Origin: Archegozetes longisetosus
Lineage: Eukaryota; Arthropoda; Arachnida; Sarcoptiformes; Trhypochthoniidae
NCBI GenBank assembly: GCA_018873245.2
Contig: JAEMBT020000004.1
Location: 5,008,573 to 5,072,572, forward strand
Length of the DNA stretch: 64,000 bases
Direction of reading: 5' to 3'
Numbering within the stretch: position 1 is the first letter of the stretch; each line of letters begins with the position of its first letter. The notes beneath the pieces were generated by a model. It was not told the DNA's origin, did no database searches, and saw nothing but the letters and a program-made list of their open reading frames with translations. This document shows, piece after piece, positions 1-12,578 of this stretch. Made by a program: the position numbers and the translations under genes.

Positions 1-967
1 GACAATCGAGTCTCATGTTGTATAAAGCATTACGAGAAGATGGAAATGTTAGTATAACAACACATCATTTCTTGTAGCTATGCATCATTTTAAAATGGTA
101 TAGTATACCAGATTTGGAAAAATCTCCCCAAAGCAAACTTTCTTACACATCATCAAATTCGATGGAAAATCTCTACAGAAAACGATTTGTTAGACTAACG
201 TAATCTTTAAGTAATATAAGTATTTGTGATTTAATAATCAAGTTTATGATAGATGTATTTGGCTTTACGAAACAAACTAAATGTTGGGTTTGAATGTTTT
301 GTCATTGATTGAAAAGATGGAGAAGAAAAAGAAAATTTTCTCTCCTTATTCCAGCTATAACTGGATTGCATTGACTCGTCGAGTGACTCCACGCTCAAAT
401 AAATAAGAGTACTAAAAACTTAAATGGTATCACTTCATATGAATCGATCGGATTTATATGATGGCAATTAAAAGATAATGGTATTTGTGGTGATTCTCAA
501 GTTAGAGTTAATTTAGTCGGAAAAAGTTGATAAAACAGGGTTTAGAAAGTGGTATTAGAATGATTTAGTTTAGAAAAGAGGAGTTGCAAAGTGTATTTTT
601 GTATTTTGTCTGAAAGGATAGAAGTTTAAGAGGAGGAAGAATAGGGTTTATGAATAGTTATTAATTCGTATTGAAAAGGGTATAAGTGAGTAGAACTAAA
701 TGTCATAACTTTATGTTTATATGCTCTTTCTATCCAATACAGTTTAAGAGGGGATCAATTCAAATAAACCAACCAAACTATACAAGTCATTCCTTAACTT
801 AATGCAAACATTATAGTAATAAAAGAGTCTTTTTATCTCAAAAGAATGAGAAAGGCAATTGAGGAGTTGTGGCAATGTTAAAACTCAACAAGGCTTAGAA
901 AATGTTGGCAAAGAGTGGCATTACTGTAGAAGAGTATAACGACTAAATGAGTTGTGTTCGGTCAACT

Positions 968-969
<2 letters not shown>

Positions 970-1000
<31 letters not shown>
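970..1000. repeat. (AG)n dinucleotide microsatellite
   Basis: A pure AG tract of about 31 bases, uninterrupted. It is one of three long AG tracts in the window, all purine-rich on the + strand. Confidence 0.95.
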
Positions 1001-1002
<2 letters not shown>

Positions 1003-3566
1003 CTTTGGTTCTATTATAACTTAGAAAGTAAGCCACAAATATATCGACAAATAATAAAAGATCACTGATGTGGAGAAGCGAATCTCGTGGCATTGCCATG
1101 ACTGAATATGACTGTATGCTGGTAAGAATTGTACGGCTGTACTGTATGTCTCTCTTTTTCGTGAATTGGTGAATGACAAAACGCTTTCAGCATTACTACT
1201 CACGTGTCTTCGCATTTGTTATATTGAATGATGTACTAGTGGTAACACTACTGCTTTTCTAGTGGTGCACAGTATTGGCTGAAAAGGTTTCTCGCACTGG
1301 TTCGCAGTGAGTTCTGGTTAGTATTGAGTTCTGGTTTGCATTCATTTCTGTTGTGAATGCCCCGAACACTACTCGACTGATTCTATTAACTGTTTGTAAA
1401 GAAACATTTGCTGCTCAACTTGTCAGTATTGAATTAAAAGCATAACCAAATATAATTGCTACTTCCTATCGTTAATGCCGAAAATATATATTGGTATAGT
1501 TGGCAAAGCGTTAAGTGTTAAAAAGTATTTTATGTGAGATTTAACTGAAAGTATTTCTATATCTACTTTTCATATTTAACTATTTCATCTTATTTCACAA
1601 CAAATCAGGTAAAACATCAATTCTTTCTTTATATACTATTAAAGCTATTTTTACAGACGCTTTTTCCTAAATTTTTAAAACTTCATTCAGAGCCCATTCA
1701 TTTGATTACAATAAAAATAATCTAACATTATATTCACGTCACTAGAAGGAAAAGTTTTTACTTTAATAACTTTTGAACGTCTACTTTGAAAATTGAAAGC
1801 TAAAGCAGTATAAAGGTAGTGAATAAGTGTTTAGGGTCTAGAATTGATAAAATTTAGAAAACTTAGAAAATAGAAATTTGCTCAAAAGTTCATGTTTGGA
1901 CGAGTGATTGAAAGAAATATAGAATTTGGGAACAATAGATATGAATAAATTTTGAGCGGATGAGAAGAGAATGTAGAGCGATAATGATCAATGATGAAAA
2001 ATAATGATAGTTCTAGATTAGTTAACATTGACGCTCTGTTAAGTTTCTCATTCATCTACGTATTATTGAGCCAAACTCTAGCCGAATGTCCCTCAGTCGC
2101 AAGCTTACATTTGACTCAATTTGCATTTCAAATTAACTCTTCTAATTTGAATTTCTCCAAACACTATTTTCACTCCATTTATATCCATTTTTTGTTTTAT
2201 GGCTAATTTCAACGAATCATATTTCAAGTAAGTTTCTAACTAAACAGTTGGCAGTAATATTCAATTTAGAAACTAGACCTAAAATCTCATTTAATTCTAT
2301 GTGATATTAAGATCCATTTATTGATCGAATTAAAAAAATACTATTGTCGATTTTGAACTAGATAATAGCTTTAGCGCCAGTCCTCAAGTAATTAATTTGA
2401 AAAATTGTTTTCAACGCAACTTCAACTCTTGTTCAAAACAAAGTAGTTTTGGTCAAATTAATAGGACTAATATAAACGAGCCAATGTTTGCGAGAAATTA
2501 AACTCAAATTATCTCTGTAGAATTCATCATTTTAAGCTCTGTTTGCCATTTTATAATTATGAATAAATATAATTTGAAAAAGCTATTAGGATGTGCAATA
2601 TATTCATAGACTTAACAAACAAATGAGAGACTACGAAACTGCGCTACTTTCTAAAATCTTATTCATCTCTAACAAATATAGTTTAGATTCTCAATGTGAT
2701 TAAATTGGTTCAATTTTAATTGATTTAAGTAAAAACTTTTGTAATTTTGACCATAATTTTCAGAATAATAAAAAATGATAAGAATTTAACATTAAACTGA
2801 TAAAAGTTACGTTTAAATATTAAGTTTAAGATATCTAGAAAAGTTTAGTTAGAGTTTTTAAGTCATTTCATGGTTTAGATTAAAGCTAGCTATCTTTACT
2901 CTAGAAAAGATCAAAGGAATGTGACATTAATAGTTTAAAACTTAAACTTCAATAATAGATTGATGATTTCAAATTAAGCCAACATTTCCTATTCTGTTTC
3001 GGAATTGTTGACTGATTTAAATTAAATAAACAAGTTTAATATTTGGAATGTGACCAAAAGTTTGAGTGAAGCTTCGAGTCTCGCTGATTTAGTTAAGTTA
3101 AATTATGCATATAATGCACTGATGTAACCTTTTGATTTTGGTGAGTTAGCAATACTCTAGCTACAATTGAAGTAAGATCTTATCTAAAGTTATATATTGT
3201 CTGCTATTTCTTAAAGATAGCCAACTGTAACATTTTCCGATCACTTTTTTCAGCACTCGAATGTGATTTAATCAAGAGAAAAGTTATAACTGTCTACGTT
3301 CTACTCTTATATCTAGTTTTTACGACTGGTATCATAAATAAATACCAAATTGCTTATTAGAACAAAATGCTATGACTTTCACGTTTAAGCTCATTTAACG
3401 CAATCGTTATTTCACATGTTTCTCTGTTCACAAGCAAATAGATTACAATTTCTAATTATGAAAATCATTAACAGTTTGTTTATTTATTTTGCTAAAGCAT
3501 CCAATTTGTAATAAGTTAATGAAAGAATAAAGCTATAGAATTTCTTTGTAGCAATTAGTGGATAGG

Positions 3567-3568
<2 letters not shown>

Positions 3569-3609
<41 letters not shown>
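3569..3609. repeat. (AG)n dinucleotide microsatellite
   Basis: A pure AG tract of about 41 bases. On the minus strand it makes a false Ser-Leu repeat open frame, which was not annotated as a gene. Confidence 0.95.
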
Positions 3610-3614
<5 letters not shown>

Positions 3615-4444
3615 TTAAGGTCTAACTGTCTAACCACATAGTTTACTATTGTGAAGCATAGAATGAGAATCAGTATTGAGTGAGTCACTATCCGGCCACA
3701 AACGACAGTTGTCCACCTCTTCAATGCAAATCAATATTACGGCTGCTTTTGTAATTTAAAGTAAATGTGACAATGTCATCAAATATAAAGAGTTTGGGAA
3801 AATGGTTTTACAACCACAAAACAAATTGCTTTTAGGCACACAACAAATGGTATAACTATTGTAAAGTTACAACTCCAGTCCACTTAACCACAACTTCAAT
3901 GTATTAGTCTTTCTCTTAATATTCAAGTTTATTACGGTTTATTTTAAAATAAGTAGAAAATTAATAGTAAAGTAATCAGCTTAAGATTAAAAAAAACTGA
4001 TGAAAATCTTTTCGTTACTAGCAATTTAACACAGCCTTAATGATTGCTTGGCAAACGTTCAGATCAGTATTTTTATTACTTAGTCACTGAAGTCTCGGAA
4101 GTACTGTTACTTGAAACTAAAATTCAATAAATCCAGTAATTTTCCATGTTCAGATATAGTGAGGTAGACTCAAATGCCGCCAAACTGTCTGCAAACTTTC
4201 AATCTATTTTTAAGTTTTACATAAGTTAAGTCATCCAAAACCGTCTGACAGAGCTTTTAAGCTAATTTATTGTTTTACTTCAAATCGATGCATTACATTT
4301 TTATAATCAACCCTTTCATTAACAAATTTTAGAGCAAAAGTAGTAAACTATAATATTTTTCTTTCGTCTTAATCCTCCAGTATTGGGATAATCAGTTGAT
4401 CGCTCTCTTCCATTTGAAACTAAGTGCATCTCATCATCTAAATA

Positions 4445-7400
4445 ATGAGTCCATCGAATTATCACCTTTTATATGTGTATATTTTCATCTCATTTCTAAG
4501 TTTTCCTCAAATCATTTCTGGTAAGTTTAGAGTAAGAATGATCAAATGTCACGATAATAGCGTTGATCGTCTTATGGTGAGTGAGTAGAAAGAGAGAAAG
4601 ATACAATTATCATTAAATAGAAATAAAGTTTAACAAAAGAAAACTTGAAAGCATTAAAAGTAATTTAAGTTACTTAAAACTTTGTGAACAGCTATATTAA
4701 AGTTGTTTACATGAGTTACGCTTTGTTAGCGTGGTTTTTGTTCATCTTCTCATCTCTTAATGGAATGTCAATATGTGTGTTAAGGGACGAGAATGTAATC
4801 TATCAGACATGGACTCATCATTATTTTCCATTAACTTCTATTTGCAGAGAACTCAAACAACGACAATGAAGACAGTGCTCAATCACAAACAACAAAGTCA
4901 TGTCCTTTCTCTGGTACAAGATACCCACTCGGAGAAAGTTGGTTCCGACGATTGGATACACATGACATGTCTTATTGTGTCGCCTGTAACTGTGTTGAGG
5001 TGACACTTGATTGTTTTTCTTTACTAAACATCATCCTCCCCTTTCATTAGTTTCGCAGTCAATTTTTATTGTTTATTCAATCGAATATGTAAATTTTATC
5101 CAACTTTCAAAGGCCTCTATACTTGAGGTGCAGATCAAAGTCTGAAAAAATTTCATACTATTGTATCTCTACATCAAATAATGCTCGCAAGGCTAGATTC
5201 AGACTAGCAATGTGTCCTTAGATCTAATCTTTTAATAAATCAGATATAAACTATTTAAAGCAGATATTAGGTTATGCTTCTTGCGCAGATCACAATCTAT
5301 TTGAATTAGAACATTCAAATTTAATGAGTTTAGCTCAAAAGCTTAAATTGTCGGTTAATTATGATAGTTCTGTATATCGAAAGTTGAAATCTTCTAGCTA
5401 CATGATCCAAAATAACTTGAACTGAAAACTTAGGACCTTTAAAAGATTGACTGAACTATAAGATTTAGTTGAAGACATATAGAATAATCTGTAATTATAG
5501 GGTGGAAAGTCAAATTGTACGAGTAAGCCGTGTAACGGTCTTATACAACTTTGCGAACAAGCAGATCATTTGACTGATCTCGAAAAGGGCTGTTGTCAGC
5601 AGTGTCAAGGTATTCGTTAATAATTCAAGTCAATTTATTATGTTTTTATTTATTATATTTTTCAATGTTGTTCTGATCTACTTTTGAGCAAAACCGTTAT
5701 GTTATAGATGTTCATTGTAATAAATATTGAGGAGAAATATATAACTTATAATAGATTAACATTGAAAACCTATATAAGTTTCAAGAATATTCTCAAATCT
5801 GGCATCAGACAAATGAGCAAACATGCCATGAATTGGCAAAATAAGCATAACATACATTAAACTTTTAATTGAAAGTCTAGTTGATTGCAATAAAATAAGT
5901 TGTCTTTATTGCTAGAAACCGATTACACGAAGAGAGTAGAGATTCACGTAAAGAGTCGAATCGAGACAATGCCAAGTTCCCCAAAGACTCCAACAACTAA
6001 GATCTCATGTTTGCATAACGGCAAGATATATTATGACGGACAAGTCTTTGCTTCAAATGCATCAGGAATTCATAAAACACAACCAAATCAATGCGTGCAA
6101 TGCATATGTCAGGTCTTAAACTAAAAATATTTCTCAATTTCAAATGATTTACTTTTCAGTTAGATCCGTATGAGTTGAGATCATTTCTAATTATAGGCCG
6201 GGCTCGTGCTTTGCAGACTTAAGACTTGTTTTTCGGATAGCTGTTCCAGTTTTAGAGGAGACAGAGATAGCTTTAATGAGGATTGCTGTCCATTGAGAAC
6301 TAACTGTCAAGGTTTGAAAATTTAATAATCAAACGTTTAATGATCTTATCCAACAGTTACTTAGCAGCAAATCAACTCAATTCCCTTACATTATCTTCTA
6401 TTAGATAAACCAATTAGAGATGAAGACAATTACAAAAATGAGGCCCATTTAGTCACCATTTATAGCCCTAATGACGACTCATTAGGAACTGATCAACGGT
6501 TCAGTCCTCATGACTGCAAATCGGGAGGAAAAATATATTCTGACGGCGCGAAGTGGCATCCGATAATTGGACCATTCGGTCAAATGGATTGTGTTATTTG
6601 TGTTTGTAATGCTGGTAACGTGGAGTGCTCTCGTATTAATTGTCCTTCTTTTCACAAATTATCGTGTCTCAAACCTAAACGAATACAAGGACAGTGTTGC
6701 CTCACTTGTACTGATCAAGAGATTAATGGTTTGCATTTAATTGCTTACTATTAATTTATATTATCCTTAAACTTTTTGTTTTAACTTTTTTATGTTTTAG
6801 TAGATAATCAAAAGACAGCTTTGGAAAAGGACTCGCAGATAACTAAATCTACAATAAAAAGTTCTTTGAATATCACTTCGGAAGACTCTAGAAGTACTTC
6901 ACCTAAAAACAGTGAAGAAAATGTCAGTCAAATTTGTCTTCCATTCAAAATGGACACAATTGTCTATCGAAGTCATGCTCAGAGCAGTATAAGTGCATAC
7001 TATCAGTACGCCTTTCAAACTAAAGGAACAAATAGAAGTACTAACTTGTACTCATTTACTGTTAAAGATGGTATGATTTAATACTTATTAATACTAGTAT
7101 TGTAGTACCTCGATGTAGTCAATCGCTGACAACCTACAATTCACATTCATTATGATTAGATCTCACTATAAACAGATAATTATTAGTTGAATATTAATTG
7201 TTAACACCGAATAAGTGCGTTCACTATATCGAGGATTCGCTATAAACAGGTTGATTATATCGAGGTAACACTGTATTACTTAATAATTATATTATAATTT
7301 GAAAATATTTGGTTGGTTTAAAGGTAAAATTGCTGATTTTTCTCAACAACACTTGACGGGCGATGAATATTCAACTTTATCGCAATCCTTCAAATTCAAA

Positions 7401-7726
7401 CTGATGGGCGCAACAAAGCAGAGTGAGTCTTGTTTTATCACATACCTTAAAACTTTCGATTCATAGCTCTGCAAAAGCCATTCAACCTCATCAAAATCAA
7501 TGAAAAACATTCTGATCAAAAGCATTAATAAGCAATTGTAAATGGTTATTTTTTGAATTGATTAAATATAGAATTCGTGGAGAAGTTTGCAAAACGGACT
7601 AAAAAGTTTCCTCAACGCTGTAGTCAAGGGTGCAAAACAAGAGTTGAAAGATTGGAGCGTTCGCTTAGAATCAAAGAAGTAGTTATAAACAGGACGTGTC
7701 ACAAGAACGAAACCCAGTTTTATTAA
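4445..7726 (+). CDS. Chordin-like secreted protein with three VWC domains
   Basis: Nine exons: 4445-4520, 4848-4999, 5501-5609, 5916-6112, 6197-6311, 6405-6728, 6801-7070, 7324-7422, 7572-7726. They sum to 1,497 nt (498 residues) with consistent phases and GT-AG borders. Residues 1-25 form a signal peptide. Three von Willebrand factor type C domains follow at about 44-112, 144-216 and 254-320, each with the CxC and CCxxC cysteine pattern and an opening GxxY. The tail (about 325-498) is a Cys-poor, basic region resembling the C-terminus of vertebrate chordin-like 1/2. Such proteins are extracellular antagonists that bind BMP ligands through VWC domains, so an extracellular role in BMP/Dpp signalling is inferred. 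There is no CHRD domain, so it is not chordin itself. Intron 7 holds a small inverted-repeat element. AATAAA lies at 7822-7827. Confidence 0.88.
7098..7275. mobile_element. Tigger/pogo-like MITE inside an intron
   Basis: A 178-bp segment bounded by TA on both sides, lying wholly within intron 7 of the chordin-like gene. The ends are imperfect inverted repeats sharing TACCTCGAT; the right end, read inward, is TACAGTGTTACCTCGATA. Repeated CTATAAACAG and TATCGAGG words occur inside. The CAGT..ACCTCG-type terminus and TA flanks are typical of pogo/Tigger-family non-autonomous elements; that family assignment is by motif only. No coding capacity. Confidence 0.55.
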
Positions 7727-8110
7727 CATAGTAAACCATCAGAAACTAAATCAGATAAAACCCAGTAATCAATATAAATAATGAAGAGTAAGAATAGAAT
7801 AGAAAAAGGTATAGAGTAGAGAATAAAGCAAATTATTACTTGAATGACAACCACTTAAAACACTAGTCGCCATCAGAGCATTTTGTAATAAGAATTTTGG
7901 TAAAGTATTCAATATATGTCATATGAAAAATCACATTTTATAACTTATAATTTCATTTATGCATTTATTAAAATATCAATTATTGTGTAAGAAATACATT
8001 ATATAAGTTGAGAACAAAAGTGAGGCCAATGTTTATTTTAATGAAAATATAGTAAAAATATAAACCAATATAGACTTCATCTGATTAGTCTGTTCAAAGT
8101 TTCGGATAAC
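7727..8110. other. Convergent 3' intergenic spacer
   Basis: Lies between the 3' ends of the chordin-like gene (+) and POLD3 (-). It holds a candidate poly(A) signal for each: AATAAA at 7822-7827 on + and TTTATT at 8032-8037 (AATAAA on -). Nothing else seen. Confidence 0.6.
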
Positions 8111-9804
8111 TTAAGCTGACGAGACCTGCTTCGGTTTGAAGAAACTTGTAATACTAGACTGTGTCTTATTTTTTGTTTCTTTTGTGGTTTTCGCTTTCTT
8201 CTCAATCGGTTTATCCGCATTTTTATTTTGTTTGCCTTTAGGCTTTTCTTTCATTTCATTACAATTCTTTGCTTTGTTTTCGTTGGTCTCTGTTTTTAAA
8301 TCACAATTATTTTCGACAATCACTTCTTTTTTTACAGTCTTGGTAACAGTGAATCCTTCTTCATCGACATGAGTTTCTTGGGTTTCTTCAATTTTTACAA
8401 CTGGCTTCGAGTTTTCTTTTTTGGTGCTCACGTACTTATCCATAGCAGACTCTTCTTGTGGTTCATCGGAGGCACTCTCTGATATGCGAATCCTTTTGTA
8501 TCGCTTGGATTTTGATTTCTTTTTACTTCTTATAATCTCTTCTTCGTCTTCGCTTGAAGCAGTTTGGTTAGATGAATGTCTTTTCTTCTTATTTTCTCCG
8601 TTTTGTTCGCTTTTAACGATCACTTCCTCTTCACTTTGTTTGTCATTCTTCCCAATCAAACAATCATTTGAATCATTATCAACAACTTTATCATCATTTG
8701 ACTCATCAATATTATTTTCATTTATTTTGGTTTCTTCTTCGCTATCACTTTTGAATGGGTCGTTATCATTCTGATCGCATTCTTCATCAGTTTCTTCTTT
8801 TTTCACCTCTTTCTTAGTCTTGGAAAACATATTTGAAATTTTGTTCTTCTTACTATTCTTGCCTTTCGTATTAGCCTTAGGTTTAGGTTTGTTGTCGTTT
8901 GCATTCGTATTAATCGACTTCTTGGGTTGATCTGAATGTTGATCTTGTTGTACAATAGGTGTGATTCGACGTCTTCTTTCATGATTTCTCAGTTCAATAT
9001 TTGGATTCTTTTTATACGTTAAACTGAAATTGAGATCAACTTATTTTGAAACATTTAATGATTAAATAAGAAAATTGAATTTTAAAAATGCTCAAAAGAC
9101 TGATATTAAAATTATTTAATATAGAAGTGAAATACTTTTGAAGCTCTAGTAAGTCCGACTTGTTAGTAATATTACATTCGAAGTCATCAAAATTGAGTTC
9201 AATTAATGGTTCGGTTGATTCGTTCGATGGTTTTATTGAAACGCTGTAAATATGTTGATTGAACCCATTTTGGAACCAAGTCTTTTCACTCTCCAGTTCA
9301 CTTTGGTCCACAATTTTAAACCTTTCCATCTATTTATTGAGCATTGAATTTAAATAATCATTACTTATATGATTGAAATGAGCTAAATAAAAAGAAATCG
9401 ATGTAAACCTTGATTTCATTATCATTATTGTTATTTCCAAACAACAAATAGTTGACACTCAACTGGTTTCCATTATTTTGTTCTTCAGTTGTGAATTGAT
9501 CTAAAACTCTTTATAAAAAAGAATCAAATGTTAGATAACAGCAAAGAAGTAATAAAGAATGGATAATAAAGCGAAAGACTAACTGAATAGCATGTTTGAC
9601 ATGAACTCGAAATCGTTGACTGACATAAGTGTAGGAAACCTACGAATTAAAAATGGAAACATTAAATATAATCCAATTGATAATGACTTGTTGGCGACTT
9701 ACACATCTTTTGTCGTTCAATACTAGTTTTCTTAGTTCGGTTATTATATCATCAAATGAATGAGTACCATCGAAAACTGAATTACTGTTATTTTTCGGAG
9801 ACAT
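8111..9804 (-). CDS. POLD3: DNA polymerase delta subunit 3 (p66/Cdc27)
   Basis: Five exons, in transcript order 9703-9804, 9584-9639, 9409-9508, 9136-9329, 8111-9023. They total 1,365 nt (454 residues) and all phases agree. POLD3 is the accessory subunit that ties polymerase delta to PCNA in the nucleus. The N-terminal third carries the Cdc27 winged-helix fold region, with the family pattern VSY.....RVHV.HA followed by LSVNYLLFG. The rest is highly charged, low-complexity Lys/Glu/Asp/Ser sequence. The C-terminus ends in a canonical PCNA-interacting box, Q439-S-S-I-T-S-F-F, only nine residues from the end. The ATG at 9804 was chosen because the longer frame opens with GTG. It is head-to-head with the Gemin7-like gene, only 169 bp away. 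Confidence 0.92.
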
Positions 9805-9973
9805 ATTTGCTGTCGATTGTTTAGCAGAATTTTTTTGCGCCAAAATTAGCACAAACGCAGAAACTGTTTTTTCAAAATATAACTCACACGTAATTTCTGT
9901 TATTTTGGTTTGAAATTTAAATATTGTTTTTATTTCAACATTGACTTCATTAAACTATTCTAATATTGAAATT
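9805..9973. promoter_or_regulatory. Bidirectional promoter, POLD3 / Gemin7-like
   Basis: The start codons of the minus-strand POLD3 and plus-strand Gemin7-like genes are 169 bp apart, so both 5' UTRs and promoters must fit in this interval. No clear TATA box is placed for either gene. Shared regulation is inferred from the spacing only. Confidence 0.5.
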
Positions 9974-10492
9974 ATGGATAATTTATGCGAAATAACAGAC
10001 GAACAATTAGACAACGACTTAATAGATGAAGGAACCGAAAGAATTGACTCGATTTACTCAAAGAAGTCACCACTAGATGAGTTAGAAACGAGTCAATTGT
10101 CAACATACGAGACAGCAAGTTCTCAATCACCATCTAATGAAATGGCGAACTCATTGGTCACCACTTGTTCATCATTAGCCACCTCTCCATTAGTTAGTCC
10201 CTCTACTTCTAAGTCATTATCACCACAACAAGCGATTCGATCAGGTCTTAGGCGTGACTTTTTACGATTGTTGTCATCGCTTCATAAGCGAAGAGTGTCT
10301 CTAAAGCTGTATGAATGTCCACTGACTCTGACCGGTAATTTCGACGGTTGTGACGCTCAGTTCAATCATCTATTTATGACTTCACTTGAAACTCCAATTG
10401 GAGTCGAAAAGTGTGCAATTGTTAGGACTAGTGATGTCATTGAATTAGAATTCAGTTTTAATAATCAACAAAATCAAGATAATACACAATAA
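9974..10492 (+). CDS. GEMIN7: Gemin7-like SMN-complex subunit
   Basis: A single exon of 172 residues. The C-terminal half matches the Sm-like fold of Gemin7: a helix with FLRLLSSLHKRRVSLKL, then the diagnostic strand-turn LETPIGV, then a R.SDVI.LEF strand close to the C-terminus. Gemin7 pairs with Gemin6 in the SMN complex, which assembles Sm rings on snRNAs in cytoplasm and Cajal bodies. Residues 1-85 are Ser/Thr-rich and likely disordered, longer than I recall for the human protein. The ATG at 9974 is used; an upstream in-frame TTG at 9941 was rejected. AATAAA is at 10612-10617. Confidence 0.8.
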   Translation: MDNLCEITDEQLDNDLIDEGTERIDSIYSKKSPLDELETSQLSTYETASSQSPSNEMANSLVTTCSSLATSPLVSPSTSKSLSPQQAIRSGLRRDFLRLLSSLHKRRVSLKLYECPLTLTGNFDGCDAQFNHLFMTSLETPIGVEKCAIVRTSDVIELEFSFNNQQNQDNTQ

Positions 10493-12417
10493 GTTTGTCT
10501 TCTTTTAGGTGGTTCTCATAAAACGTTCATTTCTGACCTATTTTTATTACGATTTTCGAAGTGTGCCTTAGATTGCATTAATTTATTTATGTTTTAAGAA
10601 TCTTGCAATATAATAAAAACTGTTTAATTTTATGTTTAATCTAACCTCACATATTTAACTTAAGTGGGCAGATATGTGAAAAATTAAACGAAATCCATAA
10701 AACTGTTGAGCCTTAGTCAAAATTTATTATTAATGCAATTTCTACCATCTAAAACATAAGCTTTATGAGAGCAACATGACGCGCGTTGTGATCAATTTTC
10801 TCAATATGAATGCATAATTCTTTAGTTAAAGTTCAATTATTAGTCCCTCTATTGACCCATATTTCATTTGCATTATTTTGTATTTTCATTCGTGACAATG
10901 CATTCTTTGCAGAGACATGCGAGAGAATATGACCTGAATTTGAATTGAAGACAGTTCAATTGAATTTGCATAAGACTAATGGAATACCTGTAATGGAACA
11001 GTAATATAAAGAATATTGTGCATGAAAGAACTATTTTGCAAGAATGATCAATTAAGATAAGTTAAATAGTTGATTGACCTGACATTTGGATTCCAAACAG
11101 AATTAGAGTGAAGTTCTAAATATGAGACAAGAGCTGACAGAAGATATTATTGATTATCTGATTATTTTGATGCCATTTCTACCTCGTGCACTATTTATAC
11201 TACGTGTGTGGGCGTCTATTTTCAGACCAATACTTCCTTATTTGGTTTATCCCAAACTTTTGTAGCTGTGGATCTGTACGCGAGCCCTAATGACAATGTA
11301 TTCTCAATAGAGAAGAACTTTCAACATAGCTCAAGAATTTAATTGATTAGATGCATATTCTTATTAATGTAGTGCAATCGTAGGAGTAGAATCTGAATAA
11401 GCTATTCTGAAGACGTGAATCGGGTTGAGAAGTAGAAAATTTGAAATTATCCTAGTCGAACTGATGGAAGCACAAACGCGGAAGTGATCAAATTTAATCA
11501 ACATTAAATGAAGCCCTATTGCATTAAGTGAACTACAGTCTAGGAAACCAATCCATTTTAATAGAAAATCCAATATATTTTACCAATTTTTATCGAATAC
11601 TCTTAAATGAAAGAGTGCTCTCAATTAGGTCAAGCACCTAAGCTAGAATCATCATAATTTTCCAAATATATTTCATTGGTTTTCAACTTTTACTCGTTCT
11701 ACTAATTTATTTGTTTATTAACTTTGTGTAATCGAAGTAAAATCTCTGAAAATAAGAACCAAATTTTATGATTATTTTTGATCTTTTATTCTAAGAGTTA
11801 ACTGTAAAATAAGTTTCGAAAGACAGCAAAATTGCGTAACTTATAAGGTTATGTAAATTTACGTGGGCGTGTATTTTTGTTCAAAACTAATATGATATTG
11901 TATTTTAACCATAAGAGAAGTTTAAATCTATGCACGACTAAAATTTGATTGAATCAAAGTTGGTTAAACAAAAATTGCCTTAATTTATGTCTTGATTTAC
12001 TATATCTTAATCAAAATCTATTTTTATTGCTGATTTGAATGTAATTCGATCAAACAATCTTATAAGAGAATACTATTGAGCTAATATGCAGTTATTAGCT
12101 GTAGACTTAAGCTCAGCTCAATCTATAAGTACTTGCGAAACACAATCTCTTTGGTTACTTGTTGAGTAAATGATAATCTTTTCATTATTTTCCATTGACT
12201 CAAATGTAACTGGAATCAAATAAACCTAGTCGAAAGTACATCTGCAAATTCACACCCATTATTGTTTTTCAGAAGAATTTTATATCAATTCTTCATTCAT
12301 TTTGATCCTGTGATCAGAACAACATTAAAGCAACTGTTATTTTATGTAACTTTCTATTCAAACAAACTATCATAACTCATGTTTTATCAGTATTATCGCA
12401 GCTATACTATACTTTGG

Positions 12418-12578
12418 TACACCGTAACCCGTTTATAGTGAGTCCGCTTGTAATGAACACCTACATTTTGCATTCCACACAGAATCCACGGTTGTTTGAG
12501 TGGAGATATAGCTAATGCTGCTTGTAGTGAATGTTTTTGTCTGTACCAATGCATTCACTATAAACGGATTAGAGAGTA
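12418..12578. mobile_element. Short TA-flanked MITE, Tigger/pogo-like
   Basis: 161 bp with TA at each end and imperfect terminal inverted repeats sharing CCGTTTATAGTGA (left 12428-12440; right end read inward). Subterminal CTTGTAATGAA / CTTGTAGTGAA words resemble the internal repeats of pogo/Tigger non-autonomous elements. It is related in motif, not in detail, to the element at 7098-7275. No coding capacity. Confidence 0.5.

Larger units (their letters stand above)
1..4444. other. Gene-free region, left edge
   Basis: No convincing coding exon was found on either strand. The open stretches present are short, low-complexity or start at TTG/GTG and have no splice-phase partners. The only distinct structures are two (AG)n microsatellites at 970-1000 and 3569-3609. 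The last few hundred bases should contain the promoter and 5' UTR of the chordin-like gene that starts at 4445. Confidence 0.6.

Noticed and set aside
3533..3724. Minus-strand frame with a Ser-Leu repeat
   Set aside because: It is the translation of the (AG)n microsatellite.
8136..8774. Two plus-strand open frames (Phe/Ser/Leu-rich)
   Set aside because: They are antisense shadows of the Lys/Glu-rich last exon of POLD3.
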